This document shows positions 1-11,316 of a stretch of DNA of 64,000 bases, in pieces. The notes under the pieces are model-generated. The model was not told the DNA's origin. It was given only the letters and a program-made list of their open reading frames with translations, and ran no database searches. The stretch is taken from positions 2,294,001 to 2,358,000 of the forward strand of contig AP026124.1 in NCBI GenBank assembly GCA_030295235.1, read 5' to 3'. The stretch comes from Fistulifera solaris (taxonomy: Eukaryota; Bacillariophyta; Bacillariophyceae; Naviculales; Stauroneidaceae). A program made the translations under genes and the position numbers. The first letter of the stretch is position 1; each line of letters opens with the position of its first letter.

Positions 1-228
1 TCTTGTACCTCGATTAAAAAAGATCATGTACCTAGCCAAAAAAGGCGACGTAGCTGTTGGGCGCAACGAGCGGCACTGAATGATGCGTACCGGCACCCGA
101 TACTTAGTATTTAGGTACGATGCGCGTTAGGTACACGCTCGCGCTCCTGTTTGCTTTGTTATTTTTCTGATGATGCGAGATCTCCCCACACGTCCCATTA
201 TTTAGGAGTAAGAAAGATATCGTCGTGC
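1..228. other. upstream region of first LRR-like copy
   Basis: No gene is visible. The stretch is rich in GTAC words (several GTACC or GGTAC pieces), which recur in other intergenic regions of this window. It may hold the promoter of the gene starting at 229. Confidence 0.4.
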
Positions 229-1691
229 ATGCCCGAAACTGTGTCGTTACAAGCAAAATCCAATATGGCTTCCCCCTTGTTCGGTATTATACCGTCCTCG
301 GAACTCCAAAAGCACCAGATTGCAACGAAGAACGGGCAGGATCTACCGACCTACCAATTTTTACGGGCGCCCTCGACGATCGACGAGCTTGCCCACTACA
401 AGAATGGCGTAGTAATCTGGATGGAAGAGACTCTCGTTTTACTGAATTACGGTGAGATAATCGAAAGGTTCTCGTTACCGAAAGTTCAATTCACGGAATA
501 CTATTTCGCACTCAGCTTTCTGCTCAATGATCACACAAAGGTCCATTGCCGGATCTTTGGCGATATGAAAGGATATTGAAGACAGCTTTCTTCTTTACCA
601 GCTTGAAGGTTTCCGAGGGAAAACATTTCAAAAATATATTCATTAATTACCACCGCGGCTTGGCGTTCGATTATTGTCACATGAAGGAGTTTGAGTTGTT
701 GTTCGATTCCATTGCGAAAACCAGAATTGTCATTCTTCTCTCCCATCTGAACGACTTTGTCACGTATTTTGTTACGACACGACCTTATCCGATTCATTTG
801 ACCTTCATTGCCACACACATGGATGGGGAGGTGCTAGTAACGAGTATGCAGGAACGTGCGACACCGTTTGGCTCTCTGGAGTTTCACGGCATTTTGCCGT
901 TGAAGAAGGCTTTACAAGAGATCTGCCGAAATCTTCATTGGTTCGAACATCTTCATTTCAGTGACTTTCCAGGTGATCTCGTCATGAAGTTAGTATCCTC
1001 AAATGTCCCCAGTATCGGTTTTGATATCGACCGCGATACGGAAACGTTGGATTTATCGACGGTGAACATTGTTTCCTCCAAGATTCACATCATTTCCTCG
1101 AGTCGAGAGTTTCCCACGAAATTCATGTTATCATTTTTGCACCGAGTGACGGAACTAGATCAGCTGGAATGCTTTGAATTCAACCGAACGGAGGGCCGTC
1201 CGGTTCCTGACGATGTCAAGAAAGCATTGTTGGGTGCCGTGGCAGCCAGCAAGAAACTGACAAAGCTGACGTTATCGGGCAGTGATGAGTCTCCGATGTG
1301 GGACGGTCTAGTGGAAGATCTCTTTTCCGTTTTGGAGAAACACGAGGCATTTCGCACATTTCGCATTACCCCTTATCCTACAACACTGGACCCACAGTTC
1401 GCGTGGCTCAAGCAATTGTACAAACGGAATCGATACATCGATGTCACTGACTCATCAGGAGACAAACTAGAAGCAGACGATGAGGTGGATCTACTTCTTG
1501 GATTGAATCGTTTCTTTCGTGGATCCAAGAACCTCAAAAAAGAGGCGACGATCACCCGATTGTCTTTCGTGGGAGCTGCTTTGGCGCATAGCGCTGCATG
1601 TGACTTGCCGCGTGCTGGGCAGCTGTTGATGCATCATGTCGATTTATTGTGTGAGATTTTGCATGAGAACGAGCAGATTGGTGAAGCATGA
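229..1691 (+). CDS. LRR-like family protein, type A (one frame break)
   Basis: Member of the family that fills the first 25 kb. About 487 residues are expected. The start at 229 (MPETVS) is chosen because the following SSELQ...YQFLRAPS stretch aligns with the start of the copy at 22889-24411. The N-terminal part is in one frame to about 570 and the rest in another. A single base missing at the AAA run 568-570 explains the change. The body has leucine-rich, helix-like repeats, a RPYPI motif near the middle and a conserved end (LKQLYKRNRYIDV, then LNRFFRG, then a helix ending in DLLCEILHE). No signal peptide or membrane segment is seen. Function is unknown. It is either a recently broken copy or an intact gene with a sequence error. 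Confidence 0.7.
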
Positions 1692-2007
1692 TGGAAGTAG
1701 AAAGGGGCGAAAGAATATAGCTGCAGCTCGTGTCAGGTATCGGTAGCGCTACTAGTGAGAAGCGCTGAAGCGATTGAATTGTTCGAGCGGCTAGAACCAA
1801 AGGAGCTAAATGTACTGTGGTACCAGAGACGACGACTCGTGGTGCTAAGTAGCCACTACAACTTGGCAATGTGTGGCAAGATCTCGACCACCTCGCCTGC
1901 ATCGACTGTTATACAACGTTTTTCCTTTCGCCCGGTACAATTTCGGAGTTGTGCAACGTCACCGAGGTTTGGTCTAATTGGAGAAGTGTTGATGCAATCT
2001 TTCGAAT

Positions 2008-2292
2008 GGTGGATCCCTAATATAGTATATATTAAAGCAGCTCTTGAATCGCAACAGGAACATTCAAGTGATTGATTACGGAGACGACCACGGCAAAGTG
2101 AGCTACCATGAGAGATTCGTCATTTGTATGCGTTCAACCGCTTCTTTCAAAACTTTGCACGTCTTCCAATCGAATCACGGTCTCTTGTACCCTCGCTCCT
2201 CGGAAACGCGTTAAATCGCTGTGCTAGCCGTGATTTTCGATGGTCTGCGCTTCTGATAGCGCACCATTTGGTTTGGATGTCGCTCTGGAGTT
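2008..2292 (+). pseudogene. C-terminal relic of the LRR-like family
   Basis: Two short frames carry the family's C-terminal signature: LKQLLNRNRNIQVIDYGDD at about 2032-2088, then YAFNRFFQN...LVPSLLGNAL and ALLIAHH at about 2127-2270. Only the last fifth of the protein is left. It lies in tandem behind the copy at 229-1691, in the same direction, as expected for a decayed tandem duplicate. Confidence 0.65.
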
Positions 2293-2620
2293 TGCGAATG
2301 GAGATACAATCTCTTTAAAAAATTCGGGATAGACGAAAAAGTACATAGCCTACTCCGGAGTAATCCATTTTTCATCGGTAACTGGGCATCTTCGTTTACG
2401 TAGTTATTGCTCATCTAACAAGTGCATCAACAATTTCATGATTGTTTCTCTTATGGAATGCATCGAAAAGAAACGCAATAAACCAAAGCGTGAAACACGA
2501 CTTTGGATGATCTCCGAACGCATGCGTACCTTGGCGCTTACGAAGTGTCCAATGGCGGTCACTTTGAATTATGCTTTGTAAACGGCTTTACCCTCCTGTC
2601 TGTCGATTGTCTTATATCTT
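2293..2620. other. intergenic, convergent 3' ends
   Basis: Lies between the relic (+) and the RNase H gene (-). I see no gene in it. Small open frames here have no recognisable features. Confidence 0.4.
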
Positions 2621-3925
2621 TCAATGCTCTTCAAATCCAAACGATGTTTCCGTATCCATGGCGTGGTTGGCCAACCAATCCGCTCGTTTGTTGTACTCGC
2701 GCGCAATGTGCGTGACGCTTATGGTTTGAAATTCCTTCATGACGTCCCGCGTCGGCCCCCACAATTCTTTTAGTTTCGGATCCCGCACTTGATACACCCC
2801 ATTCAATTGTTTGACGACCAATTCACTATCCCCCTGGGCTTGGATACGCTGGATGCCCAACGATTTGGCACACAGCAATCCCAACAGTATGGAATGATAC
2901 TCGGCCATGTTGTTGCTCATCGGTGGCTTTAAGTACTTCCATCCACACCAGACTTCGTGTCCTTGATCGTCAAATAAGACCATGCCACAACCCGATTTCC
3001 CCGCCGGATTGCCCCGGGCACCCCCATCGAATTGCAACAAATACGTGCGTTGCGGATCAATGATTGTAGCGTCTTGTGTGGGATTGTTATTCGGGTTGGA
3101 TGTGGATGAATAATTGCTGTTATCATCACTACTTTCATCATCCTTCGTCATCGCTTGCCGTACTATGTTTTCGTCGTCGTTGGTGTCGGAAGACGCCTGC
3201 TGCTGCGATGCAGTCATCGGGATCAACAGAGGCGGCAACGATGGCTTGCGTTGTTTCCCTTGTCCCGTGAAATGCTGTCCCATGGGATCTCCTTGTTGTT
3301 GTTGCAACAACAACGACGATTTGTTGGTCGCCAAGGCTCGTTTCGCCAATTCCGTCGCTTCGTTGACGTCTGGCACGATGCGGACACGAAAACTCTGCAA
3401 GCGTTCTTCCACTAAATGCATGACTTGCCAATACAGTGGTTTCATGATGCGTTTTTCCATGGGAAAGATTCCTTGTAATTGTTTCGCCAAGACAGCATGA
3501 TCTGTTTCCAAAATCAAATGTTGCGCCCCCAATTGAATGGCGTATTGCAAACCGACAATGAGTGCGGAATATTCCGCCAACGACAGTGCACGATCACTGG
3601 GAAAATAGTGTCGTGCCGTACATTGTGTGCTGTTCTCATCATCATCATCATCATCATCATCATCGTTTTTGAGAACAATCCCAATCCCGGTTCCATCGGC
3701 ATTGAGTTTACTGTATCCTTTGGTTTGTAAAATATACGTGTGTTGTGGATTCAGGAGGAGTAACGAAGTATTGGTGTGAAACGTCGATGACGGAGAGGAT
3801 GGGACTTCGAGAGAGGCTTCTAAAAACGAAGGAGTAATTATTGTCGATGTGCTTCTCCATAATAATCGATCCAGAAGAAAGGGAATGGTAGGACGACGAC
3901 GACTTTGGTTTAGAATCATCATCAT
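2621..3925 (-). CDS. double RNase H-like domain protein
   Basis: About 434 residues from the MMM start at 3925; the frame stays open further upstream to 4135. Two RNase H-fold domains of the RNase HI/RVT_3 kind are seen. The C-terminal one is complete, with FDGGARGNP, the AEYHS glutamate, the GDSELVVKQL aspartate and a final RADWLAN aspartate. The N-terminal one has NADGTGIG, AEYSAL and ETDHAVLAKQL but reads NEATELA where the last acidic residue is expected, so it may be inactive. An aspartate run encoded by a CAT/ATG microsatellite (about 3637-3664) interrupts the first domain. A Ser/Asn/Gln-rich linker joins the two. The likely activity is cleavage of RNA in RNA:DNA hybrids; the basic N-terminus could be an organelle presequence. 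It is divergent with biotin synthase. Confidence 0.8.
   Translation of the reverse strand: MMMILNQSRRRPTIPFLLDRLLWRSTSTIITPSFLEASLEVPSSPSSTFHTNTSLLLLNPQHTYILQTKGYSKLNADGTGIGIVLKNDDDDDDDDDENSTQCTARHYFPSDRALSLAEYSALIVGLQYAIQLGAQHLILETDHAVLAKQLQGIFPMEKRIMKPLYWQVMHLVEERLQSFRVRIVPDVNEATELAKRALATNKSSLLLQQQQGDPMGQHFTGQGKQRKPSLPPLLIPMTASQQQASSDTNDDENIVRQAMTKDDESSDDNSNYSSTSNPNNNPTQDATIIDPQRTYLLQFDGGARGNPAGKSGCGMVLFDDQGHEVWCGWKYLKPPMSNNMAEYHSILLGLLCAKSLGIQRIQAQGDSELVVKQLNGVYQVRDPKLKELWGPTRDVMKEFQTISVTHIAREYNKRADWLANHAMDTETSFGFEEH
3637..3664. repeat. CAT trinucleotide microsatellite in RNase H gene
   Basis: Nine or more CAT units, read as aspartates on the coding (minus) strand, inside the first RNase H domain. 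Confidence 0.85.
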
Positions 3926-4615
3926 GGCGGCAGTCGTCGGTACCGGTAGAAAGAATGCAGTTATGAAAGAATAATAATAATAATAAAGAGACAACAAATA
4001 TGGCCGTTTCCTATCCGCCTGCACCATGCATATATAACAGAGTATATCGAAAAAAGAGGATAGGATAGATAGAGAGAATGAAAGCTCCAGCAAATACGTC
4101 AAATAATCAGATGATAATAGGTTTGCGTGCTGCAAATGTGTTTCTGGCTCTACAAGTACAAAAGGTATTATGCCGGCAAAATTGCGAATGGTGTCGCCTG
4201 AGAATACCGGAGTAATAATATATTATGCAATCATCACTGCACAGTGAGGGTTCGGGTTATGATGTGTTTTGGGTGGAGGATATCGCTCACATTATTATTT
4301 CGACACGAGTATGACATCATCTCAAGACACGCGGCGCGTTATTGCTCGACATCATCATCCATCATCCATCATCACACGTAGGAATGACGTCCGCGAAGAT
4401 TTTGCCGCAAAAAAAAAAAAACAAAATACTGAGTACATTATACTTAGTCTCGTTGTTGATGGGCACACGTGCGAGGACGACGACGACACTGGAATTACTC
4501 CAAAATATTATTATTTGAACTCGTTATCTTCGTTTCGTGCGGAACAGCAAGAAGAAAAAAAAATACACAACTTCAATTCTATCGAATCTCTGAAAACAGG
4601 AAAAAAAAGAAAAGA
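3926..4615. promoter_or_regulatory. shared upstream region of RNase H and biotin synthase genes
   Basis: About 690 bp between two divergent starts. It holds A/T-rich stretches, a TAATAATAATAATAA run near 3972, CATC repeats near 4343-4375 and an A12 run near 4411. No gene is supported. It presumably carries both promoters. Confidence 0.45.
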
Positions 4616-5966
4616 ATGTTGATATCCTTTTTGTTGCAGAAAAGCAGTCGTCGTCCGATGATGATGATGATGTCGATCCAGAAGACGCCTTTTCCAAAAT
4701 CGTCCTTCTTGTCGACCATGGCACGTACGACATCCGCAGCCGTACACATTGATCGATTCACTCCTTCATCTTCTACCAATAGCAGTACTACTACTACACA
4801 ACAGTACCAACAGCGCCTCCCAAATCAAGTCCATCAACGCAATGCCTTGTATCAAGACGAAGTCGCCCGGACGTTAAGGCGATGTCACGGCGTCGGTTCG
4901 TCACGATTGGACCAAAGACGAAATTGCCGCCATTTATCAATTACCCTTTTATGAACTCATGCATCGGGCCAGTATGGTACATCGGATGTATTGGAATCCA
5001 TCCGAAGTACAACAATGTACGTTGCTCAGTATCAAGACGGGCGGATGTACGGAAGATTGTAAATATTGCAGTCAATCGACGCGTTATAAAACGTTTGTCA
5101 AACCAACACCAACAATGAAAGTGCAAGAAGTGTTGCAAGCAGCACAACGTGCCAAAGACGCTGGATCGACCCGATTTTGTATGGGTGCCGCGTGGCGGGA
5201 ATTGGGCAACAAACAAAATGCTTTTGCACATATTCTCGAAATGGTCCGGGGCGTTAATGCCATGGGACTCGAAGTTTGTTGCACGTTGGGTATGTTGACC
5301 GCCGAACAAGCCCAACAACTCAAACAAGCGGGATTGACGGCGTACAATCACAATTTGGATACATCACCCGAGCATTATCCCAACGTCATTACGACACGCA
5401 GTTATGAAGATCGATTGCAAACAATTGCCAATGTGAGAGATGCGGGCATTAGTGTGTGTTGTGGTGGTATTTTGGGATTGGGTGAGAAAGAAACGGATCG
5501 AGTGGGATTGTTGCACGTATTGGCGACGTTACCGGAACATCCGGAATCGGTGCCGATCAATGCTTTGGTGGCGGTACAAGGTACACCTCTCGGTGATCAG
5601 CAACAACAACAAGAAGACGAAGATCAAGAAGAAGATGCCATGAAATCGGTGGATGTCTTTGATATGGCCCGCATGATTGCGACGGCTCGTATCGTCATGC
5701 CCCGTACGATGGTCCGTCTTTCGGCGGGACGATTGTCATTCAGTGATGCGGAACAATTCCTCATGTTCCAAGCCGGTGCCAATTCCATCTTTAATGGTGA
5801 TAAATTGTTGACCACGTCCAACCCGGAATTTGACGCCGATCAAGCCTTGTTTCGCAAATTGGGCTTTCAAGGTAAACCCGCGCATCAAGGTCCTTTGGTC
5901 GCACCGGCCGAAGCGGACGGACATGTCATTGTCACGCACGTACGGGCGGAAGCGCAGTTGGCGTAA
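4616..5966 (+). CDS. bioB: biotin synthase (one frame break near start)
   Basis: Radical SAM enzyme that inserts sulfur into dethiobiotin, the last step of biotin synthesis; mitochondrial in most eukaryotes. The CxxxCxxC cluster motif (TGGCTEDCKYC) is at about 5037-5070, followed by STRFCMGAAW, YNHNLDTSPE, CCGGILGLGE, PINALV, RLSAGR and GANSIF, all diagnostic. An acidic and glutamine-rich insert (QQQQQEDEDQEED) at about 5599-5635 is unusual. The basic, Ser/Thr-rich N-terminus starting at 4616 looks like a mitochondrial presequence. It runs in another frame from the enzyme body; one extra base in TTAAGG (4874-4879) explains it, joining EVART to DVTASVRHDW. Otherwise the gene is full length. 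Divergent with the RNase H gene. Confidence 0.93.
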
Positions 5967-6125
5967 AACAAGATAAAAAAAATTGGGTAGGAAGACGAGA
6001 AAAGAGATTAAACATAGGATAAGAATCACAGATATACATTGTTATGGTTAGATTTCTCACTCCGTAATAGAGTTCAAAACTTGCATTGCTCGTTACGTTT
6101 TCAATTCAACACCCCTTCTCTTCGT

Positions 6126-6966
6126 TTAGTTGGACATGTTGTGTTCGACACGATCGACATCATCCAATTCCTCTAAAGCATCAATGATTTCCATATTCTT
6201 TTCAAATTCTTCGTCGGAACATTCGACGGGCGCCTTACTGACATAGATTAAGGACATTTCCAAACCTTGCTCGTACCCCATTGACTGAATGGCTTGAAAC
6301 ATGTTGGAGGTTTCGGAGGGATCGGTATAGACGCGCGTTGTTCCTTCTTCTACCACTAGTTCCATATCGGAACATCCCGCTTCAATGGCGGCTTCCAAAA
6401 CCGCTTCTTCTTCCAACACGGCCGGTACTTGAACACATCCTTTCCGATCGTACATGAACAAGACACTACCGGCTTCGGCCATTTTGCCTTCTCTTTTGGA
6501 GACAGTCGATCGGACATCGGCGGTTGCCCGATTGTTGTTGTCGGTCAAGACATGGATGACCAAGGAAGCACCCCCGAATCCGTACGCTTCAAAGATGGAT
6601 TCTTTAAAATCACCTACATTTCCTTCCGAGGCCTTCTTGATGGCCCGCTGAATATTATCTACGGGTACACTTTGAGCTTTGGCCTGTTTCATGACATCGG
6701 CCAAGGCGCGATTGGCATTGGGATCCGGACTTCCGCCTTGTTTGACGGCCATGATGATTTTTTTTACCAAAAATGGCGTTGGTTTTGGCTTTTCGGAGGT
6801 CGGTCTTGGCCTTGGTGGAGGCCCGGACGGCGGCGGCGCGGCCCATATCGAGTTGTGTAGAACTTGTAGTAGTTGTGGGTAATTGTGTTTGTGGTGTCAC
6901 CGTAAACGCCCATGTGGGCGTGTTGAAGACAAGAGTACACAGAAAAAAGAAGAGTGATTGTTGCAT
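6126..6966 (-). CDS. YebC/TACO1-family protein, plastid-targeted (one frame break)
   Basis: Family of translational activators/DNA-binding proteins (bacterial YebC, mitochondrial TACO1). The body (6126 to about 6765) has the typical MAVKQGGSPDPNANRAL, IQRAIKKA, YGFGGASLVIHVLTDNNNR and CSDMELV stretches. The N-terminus from 6966 is a signal peptide (MQQSLFFFLCTLVF) followed by TWAF-TV, a diatom-type plastid cleavage motif, then a basic MGRAAAVRAS region. The two parts are in different frames, joined at a T8 run (6758-6765; A8 on the coding strand); removing one base restores the reading. The gene is thus a nuclear-encoded plastid (less likely mitochondrial) version. The last residues are acidic (EELDDVDRVEHNMSN). 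Confidence 0.88.
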
Positions 6967-7957
6967 GATGGCGAGATGAGAGAGAGCTGAAACGATGATT
7001 CCTACAGCGTCCTTGCTTCGATATGCGATCGTCAAATAGAATTCGCACTCTAGTTAGTCTTGAATGATCTTAAGACGTAACGAAGATTTCGTTCTCCGGG
7101 CTGCTTGCTTTCTTACTTTTGGACTCCGTACTTGTACCCTGGTACCGTACTTGGTATGTTATGAGAGCAGGATGTTCGTCGTTATTTGTCACTTTTTTCG
7201 TCGCCAACCAAATCATCGGCGGGTGGAGAAAACGAAAAACACACCGTGCGTCAGTGTCGATGATGCGTGTCGTAGTGGGTTCTAGTGTTAGTCAAAAATG
7301 TGAGTCAGTCATGAGTTACGGTTACGCAAGACGGCGCTCGCGCAACAATTTTGTCAGAGTGCGACGAACTATCGGTAAGAGTGTACTTTCCGATGCACCT
7401 CATCGAAACACTTTTTGTTGAGCGCACGGAAATGCTTCGTCGCCTACTTTTTCTTGGATACTTCCGTGCGCGTCGGCCGGAAATCGTTTTTCGGTTCCGT
7501 ACGCTGCACAACGACGCAACTACCCGCAAGAGCCTCTCTTTCTTTTACTCCGTATTTTGGAACGACAAAGAGGACATCGATCGATCGTTCGTTCGTTCGT
7601 TTTTGGTTGGTTGATTTCTTCGTAGAACGCGTTTAACGACAACTCCTCTTTGGTTGCGTTTTACCGGGGTGCCGACCCGTCGTGGAATGAGATTTGTTTT
7701 CTGGAAACCAATTCTTTTTTTTTATTAAATATTTTGTAGTCATCACATCATCGATTGCAGCGTCTCACAGAGATACCAAGAGCTTCACCATTTTCGTGCA
7801 CATGCAGAGAAAAATACATTGTAAACAACCATTGAGGTAGGGAAGAATTCAAAAAGAAAGAAACACGGCAACAGTCATTTCCTGCTTGAAGGGCGGAGAA
7901 GGACATCATGGTACGTGTAGAGAACGAAAAGACAACGAATTCCATCGTTCTCTCGGA
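6967..7957. promoter_or_regulatory. divergent upstream region, YebC and P450
   Basis: Nearly 1 kb between divergent starts. It contains GTAC-rich pieces near 7127-7160, a (ATCG)/(TTCG) microsatellite at about 7577-7600 and a T-rich tract near 7708. The open frames inside have no recognisable protein features. I see no RNA gene. Confidence 0.4.
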
Positions 7958-10882
7958 ATGATCTCATTCTTGTGCATCTCGCCAAAGGTCTTTTGCTGCA
8001 TTGCCATTGTGGCAATTGCCATTGTGTATTTCATTGGATTATGGATTCGACAATTGTTTTTGGGACGGCGTCGCGATCCTCATTTTGCGGCATGGCCACC
8101 CCCACCCCGTGCCTTGGCGGGCAACGGGGCGTGGCCCGTCTATGGTCATACGCGATTGTTTCGACGGCACGTCGGCGATGTCATGTTAAAATTTGAACCG
8201 CAATGGACGGAATATGCGATCGCGGGACGTCCCTTGGGCAACTGTTTTGCGATTTTCATTTGGGGACAGTGGCGTGTCGGCATTCAGGGACCGGAACGGG
8301 CCCAACAATTCTTCTCAACAGCCGTTGCAAGAAGGATGGCCGTGGACGCCGCCCGTGACGTTATTGGGAAAATCCTGTCTCGCCTTGTTGCAACAAGAAG
8401 ATATCGGACAAGCCAAGAGTTTGCGGGGTATGTTGCAAAAGCCATTGTCGGCGAACGCTCTGCAACGATTCGCTCCGGTGTTTGCTCAAGCCGCCGAACA
8501 GTGTTTGCTGGCGATCGAACAAGGTGTCTTTCGCAAAACACGGTCGCCGCAAAAGCAACGACCCGATCAATGTGTGGCGTCACCGACGGATAATGGTTGT
8601 TGTGAGGACGAAGAGGAAGACGAACTCGAAGAAGGTGCTTGTTGTAAACTCAAATGGGAGGCATTGCGATCGTATAGCTTAGATTTAGTCAATGGGCCTT
8701 TGTTTGAAATAAATTTATGGAATGAAGAGACAGTAAGTCCTTTTAAAACCAGCTCTCACGAAGCATCCTTTCGAAAAGAAGAAGAACCAACGACTTGGAA
8801 AGCCGCGTTGACAAAATGGAACACACCGAAACATACGAGAAAGGACGAACCGCCTTCCCGTGAATTGATGTTATTATGGATGGAACGAATCAAACTAGGT
8901 TTAGATGTCATTAAATTGACATTTGGACCGGAATGGATGTATGTTTGGATGTTCAATGAATACGGAAGAGCCGTCAATGCGCGCATGTACGTGGAGAAAC
9001 TCATAGGTGGGCATGTGGAGCGTATGGCGGCGTTAGTTCCGCAAGTAACACATGAACGCGGACATGTCTACCACGAACCCACCACACAACCGTTTCCTCT
9101 CTTGACGTTGCATCAGAATTTGGTGCATAGTAAAGAAGGCATCTTTGGAGATTTTTCGGTCTATCCCACGCCAGCGAAAATGGTTGGAGTGGAAGAGGCG
9201 ACTCCGGAAAATCGTCCGCGATGCAATAGCATGCCCGGTACTTTGGTCGCCGAACTGTCGCCGGCGAAGGATGAATGCTTTGAGTCGCCTTATGTGACTC
9301 CCTTTAAAACAGAACAAGATTTGGCCCGAGTCAGTCCGGTACGGAAGCTTGAAAGTATATCTCCGGAAAGCACGCAATGTGGATTGAAAAAAATTCATTT
9401 AGAGGGTTTTCCACAAGGTGCATCCATGTCACCTTTGAGTAAAAGAGGCACTTCCCCGTTCCCACAATGGAAGAGTCGTCCCTTGGCACGTCCTCTGACG
9501 GACACGAACGAAGCGACAGATGGAGCCAAGAAGCGGCACCAAAAGAAAAGCGTCAGCGAAGTCTTTCGAGAAATAAAAGCGAATCGGGAAAAGCAGAAGC
9601 ATTTATCCGATGACGGTCAAGTCGTTTATAGCTTTTTCAATCCCACACAGCGAAGATCATTTGACGAAGCCGATGACGCACCTGTAATGAAGGTTGTTAA
9701 GACGATGGATGGCAAGAAATCGACGGTAGAAAAAGAGATTCCTACCCGTTGTGCACCAGAAACTAGGGGAGACGACAGAAGTGATTAGCAAAGAAATTGC
9801 ATCACAATCGACCCAACGGATATCAAATGTACATAAACAAATCGAACAGCGATCAGTGACAAACGGCATCCATCTGAAAACCTTGTCGTCGTCGGCTTCT
9901 GGGTCAAATACTGAATCAGTAAAACGCTTTGCAACACCCCGAACACCAATGGTGACACCTTTCCGTCAGCAGAAGAGGGTACGCAGTACAGGGAAGAAGA
10001 AACCGATTCTTGATACTGGCAATACCAAGGTACAGTCGCTTCTACAAACCTTGTTGCAACAACGAGGTCCAGAGGGAAAGGGTATATCGCAAACGACTTT
10101 AATGGAGCTGATCATCAACATATGGATGATGTTGGAAGTTGGAAATGCTTGGACTGCCATGGCAATGACATTGTTGGCATGGGACGAGACTGCACTGGGT
10201 GTGATTCAGGAAGAATTAGATGTTCTCGAACTAGAGTACGGCGGCGAACTCTTCTCTCCCGCAGCGTTGGAGCGTATGAAATATCTCGATGCTCTCATTT
10301 ACGAATCAATACGTCTGATACCTCCGTTCTTGGGAGGACTGAAGTCGACTACTGAAACGGTTATTCTGAAGGATACCGGCGTACAAATTCCAAAAGGATC
10401 ACACATCTTCTTCTGCCAGCCATCGCGACAGGAATTTGATCTTCTTGCAGCAGTCGGCAAACGTCCGGAATGTCTTGGTCAAAAATATCCTTGTATCGAA
10501 CTCTTTGGCTTTCTTCCACTGCAGGGTCTTGAGGTGCCACTGATGGTGTTGCAATGCAAGGTTTTTTCTGATTGTGACGCTTCGAAACTACGCACCTGCT
10601 GTCTCGAAACGAAATACGTTTATACGTCGAGTCAAATCTGCCGTGAGCTTCCGAAAAAGTCAGCATTTCGAAACTCCCGAAGCATCGTTAAGATCCTGGG
10701 CAGGATTCACGGATGTTGCCGAAGGTTCGAACCATTCCACGTGGGATGTGGAAGACGGGCCTGCGGCGGCCGCGGATCAAAGTAACCATAGGATGACCCC
10801 TTCAGAAGCGCTGAAGCGGTTTACGAAAATTCCATTTCCGGAGCCCAAGCGGGTGATTCAGTTGAAACCACGTGGTCTTTAA
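7958..10882 (+). CDS. cytochrome P450 with large central insert (frame breaks)
   Basis: Starts at 7958 with a membrane anchor (residues about 8-31), then a proline hinge (AWPPPPRALAGNGAWPVYGH). A P450 C-helix/C-D region follows (LRGMLQKPLSANALQRFAPVF). The I-helix region (MLEVGNAWTAMAMTLLAWDE) is near 10120-10185 and the K-helix ExxR (ESIR) at 10303-10314. The tail KIPFPEPKRVIQLKPR at about 10830-10878 is typical of P450 ends. Frames change near 8310, near 9730-9790 and again after 10480, so it is either broken, spliced or misassembled. Between the G-H helix region and the I-helix there is an insert of roughly 300 residues rich in Ser, Pro and Lys, far longer than the family norm. The heme cysteine loop is not clear; KRPECLGQK near 10459-10482 is a weak candidate with the arginine displaced. 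Substrate unknown. Confidence 0.7.
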
Positions 10883-11316
10883 AAAGTGAAGGATGATTCA
10901 TGTTTAACCTCAAAGTATCATACAAACAATGTGTTAGAAAATCTGACACTATAATAATGCATATTATATCATGTTACCGACCCTCAATCAACTTTAATTC
11001 TCTTGCTGAATTTATTAGCCTCTAGATTGACTAAAAAGTTTTGTAGAAATGATATTTGACAACCCAGTCCTTGAAATTACCGGAGTAAATTATAGAGAGC
11101 AGTATACACGAGTCACGAACAAACAGTGACCCAGCGTCTGACCTTGGTCCCATACCCTTTCGCGCTGCGCTTTGCGCATCATCATCTCGTCTGCTCGCAT
11201 CTCACAACAATAAAAACGAAGAAGATAGCAATACCTGCTAGCATTTTTCAATAAATATCTTCTGTGTTGAGTTCTAGACCAGTCTTAGTCATTATAAGGG
11301 ACTTTCGCTAACAAAA
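10883..11316. other. intergenic region
   Basis: A/T-rich 3' flank of the P450, then the upstream region of the uS17m gene with an inverted GCGC-rich piece near 11161-11178. No gene seen. Confidence 0.4.

Noticed and set aside
1755-2007. Open frame MRSAEAIELFERLEPKELN as a separate gene
   Set aside because: It changes into family relic sequence at its end and has no similarity or features of its own.
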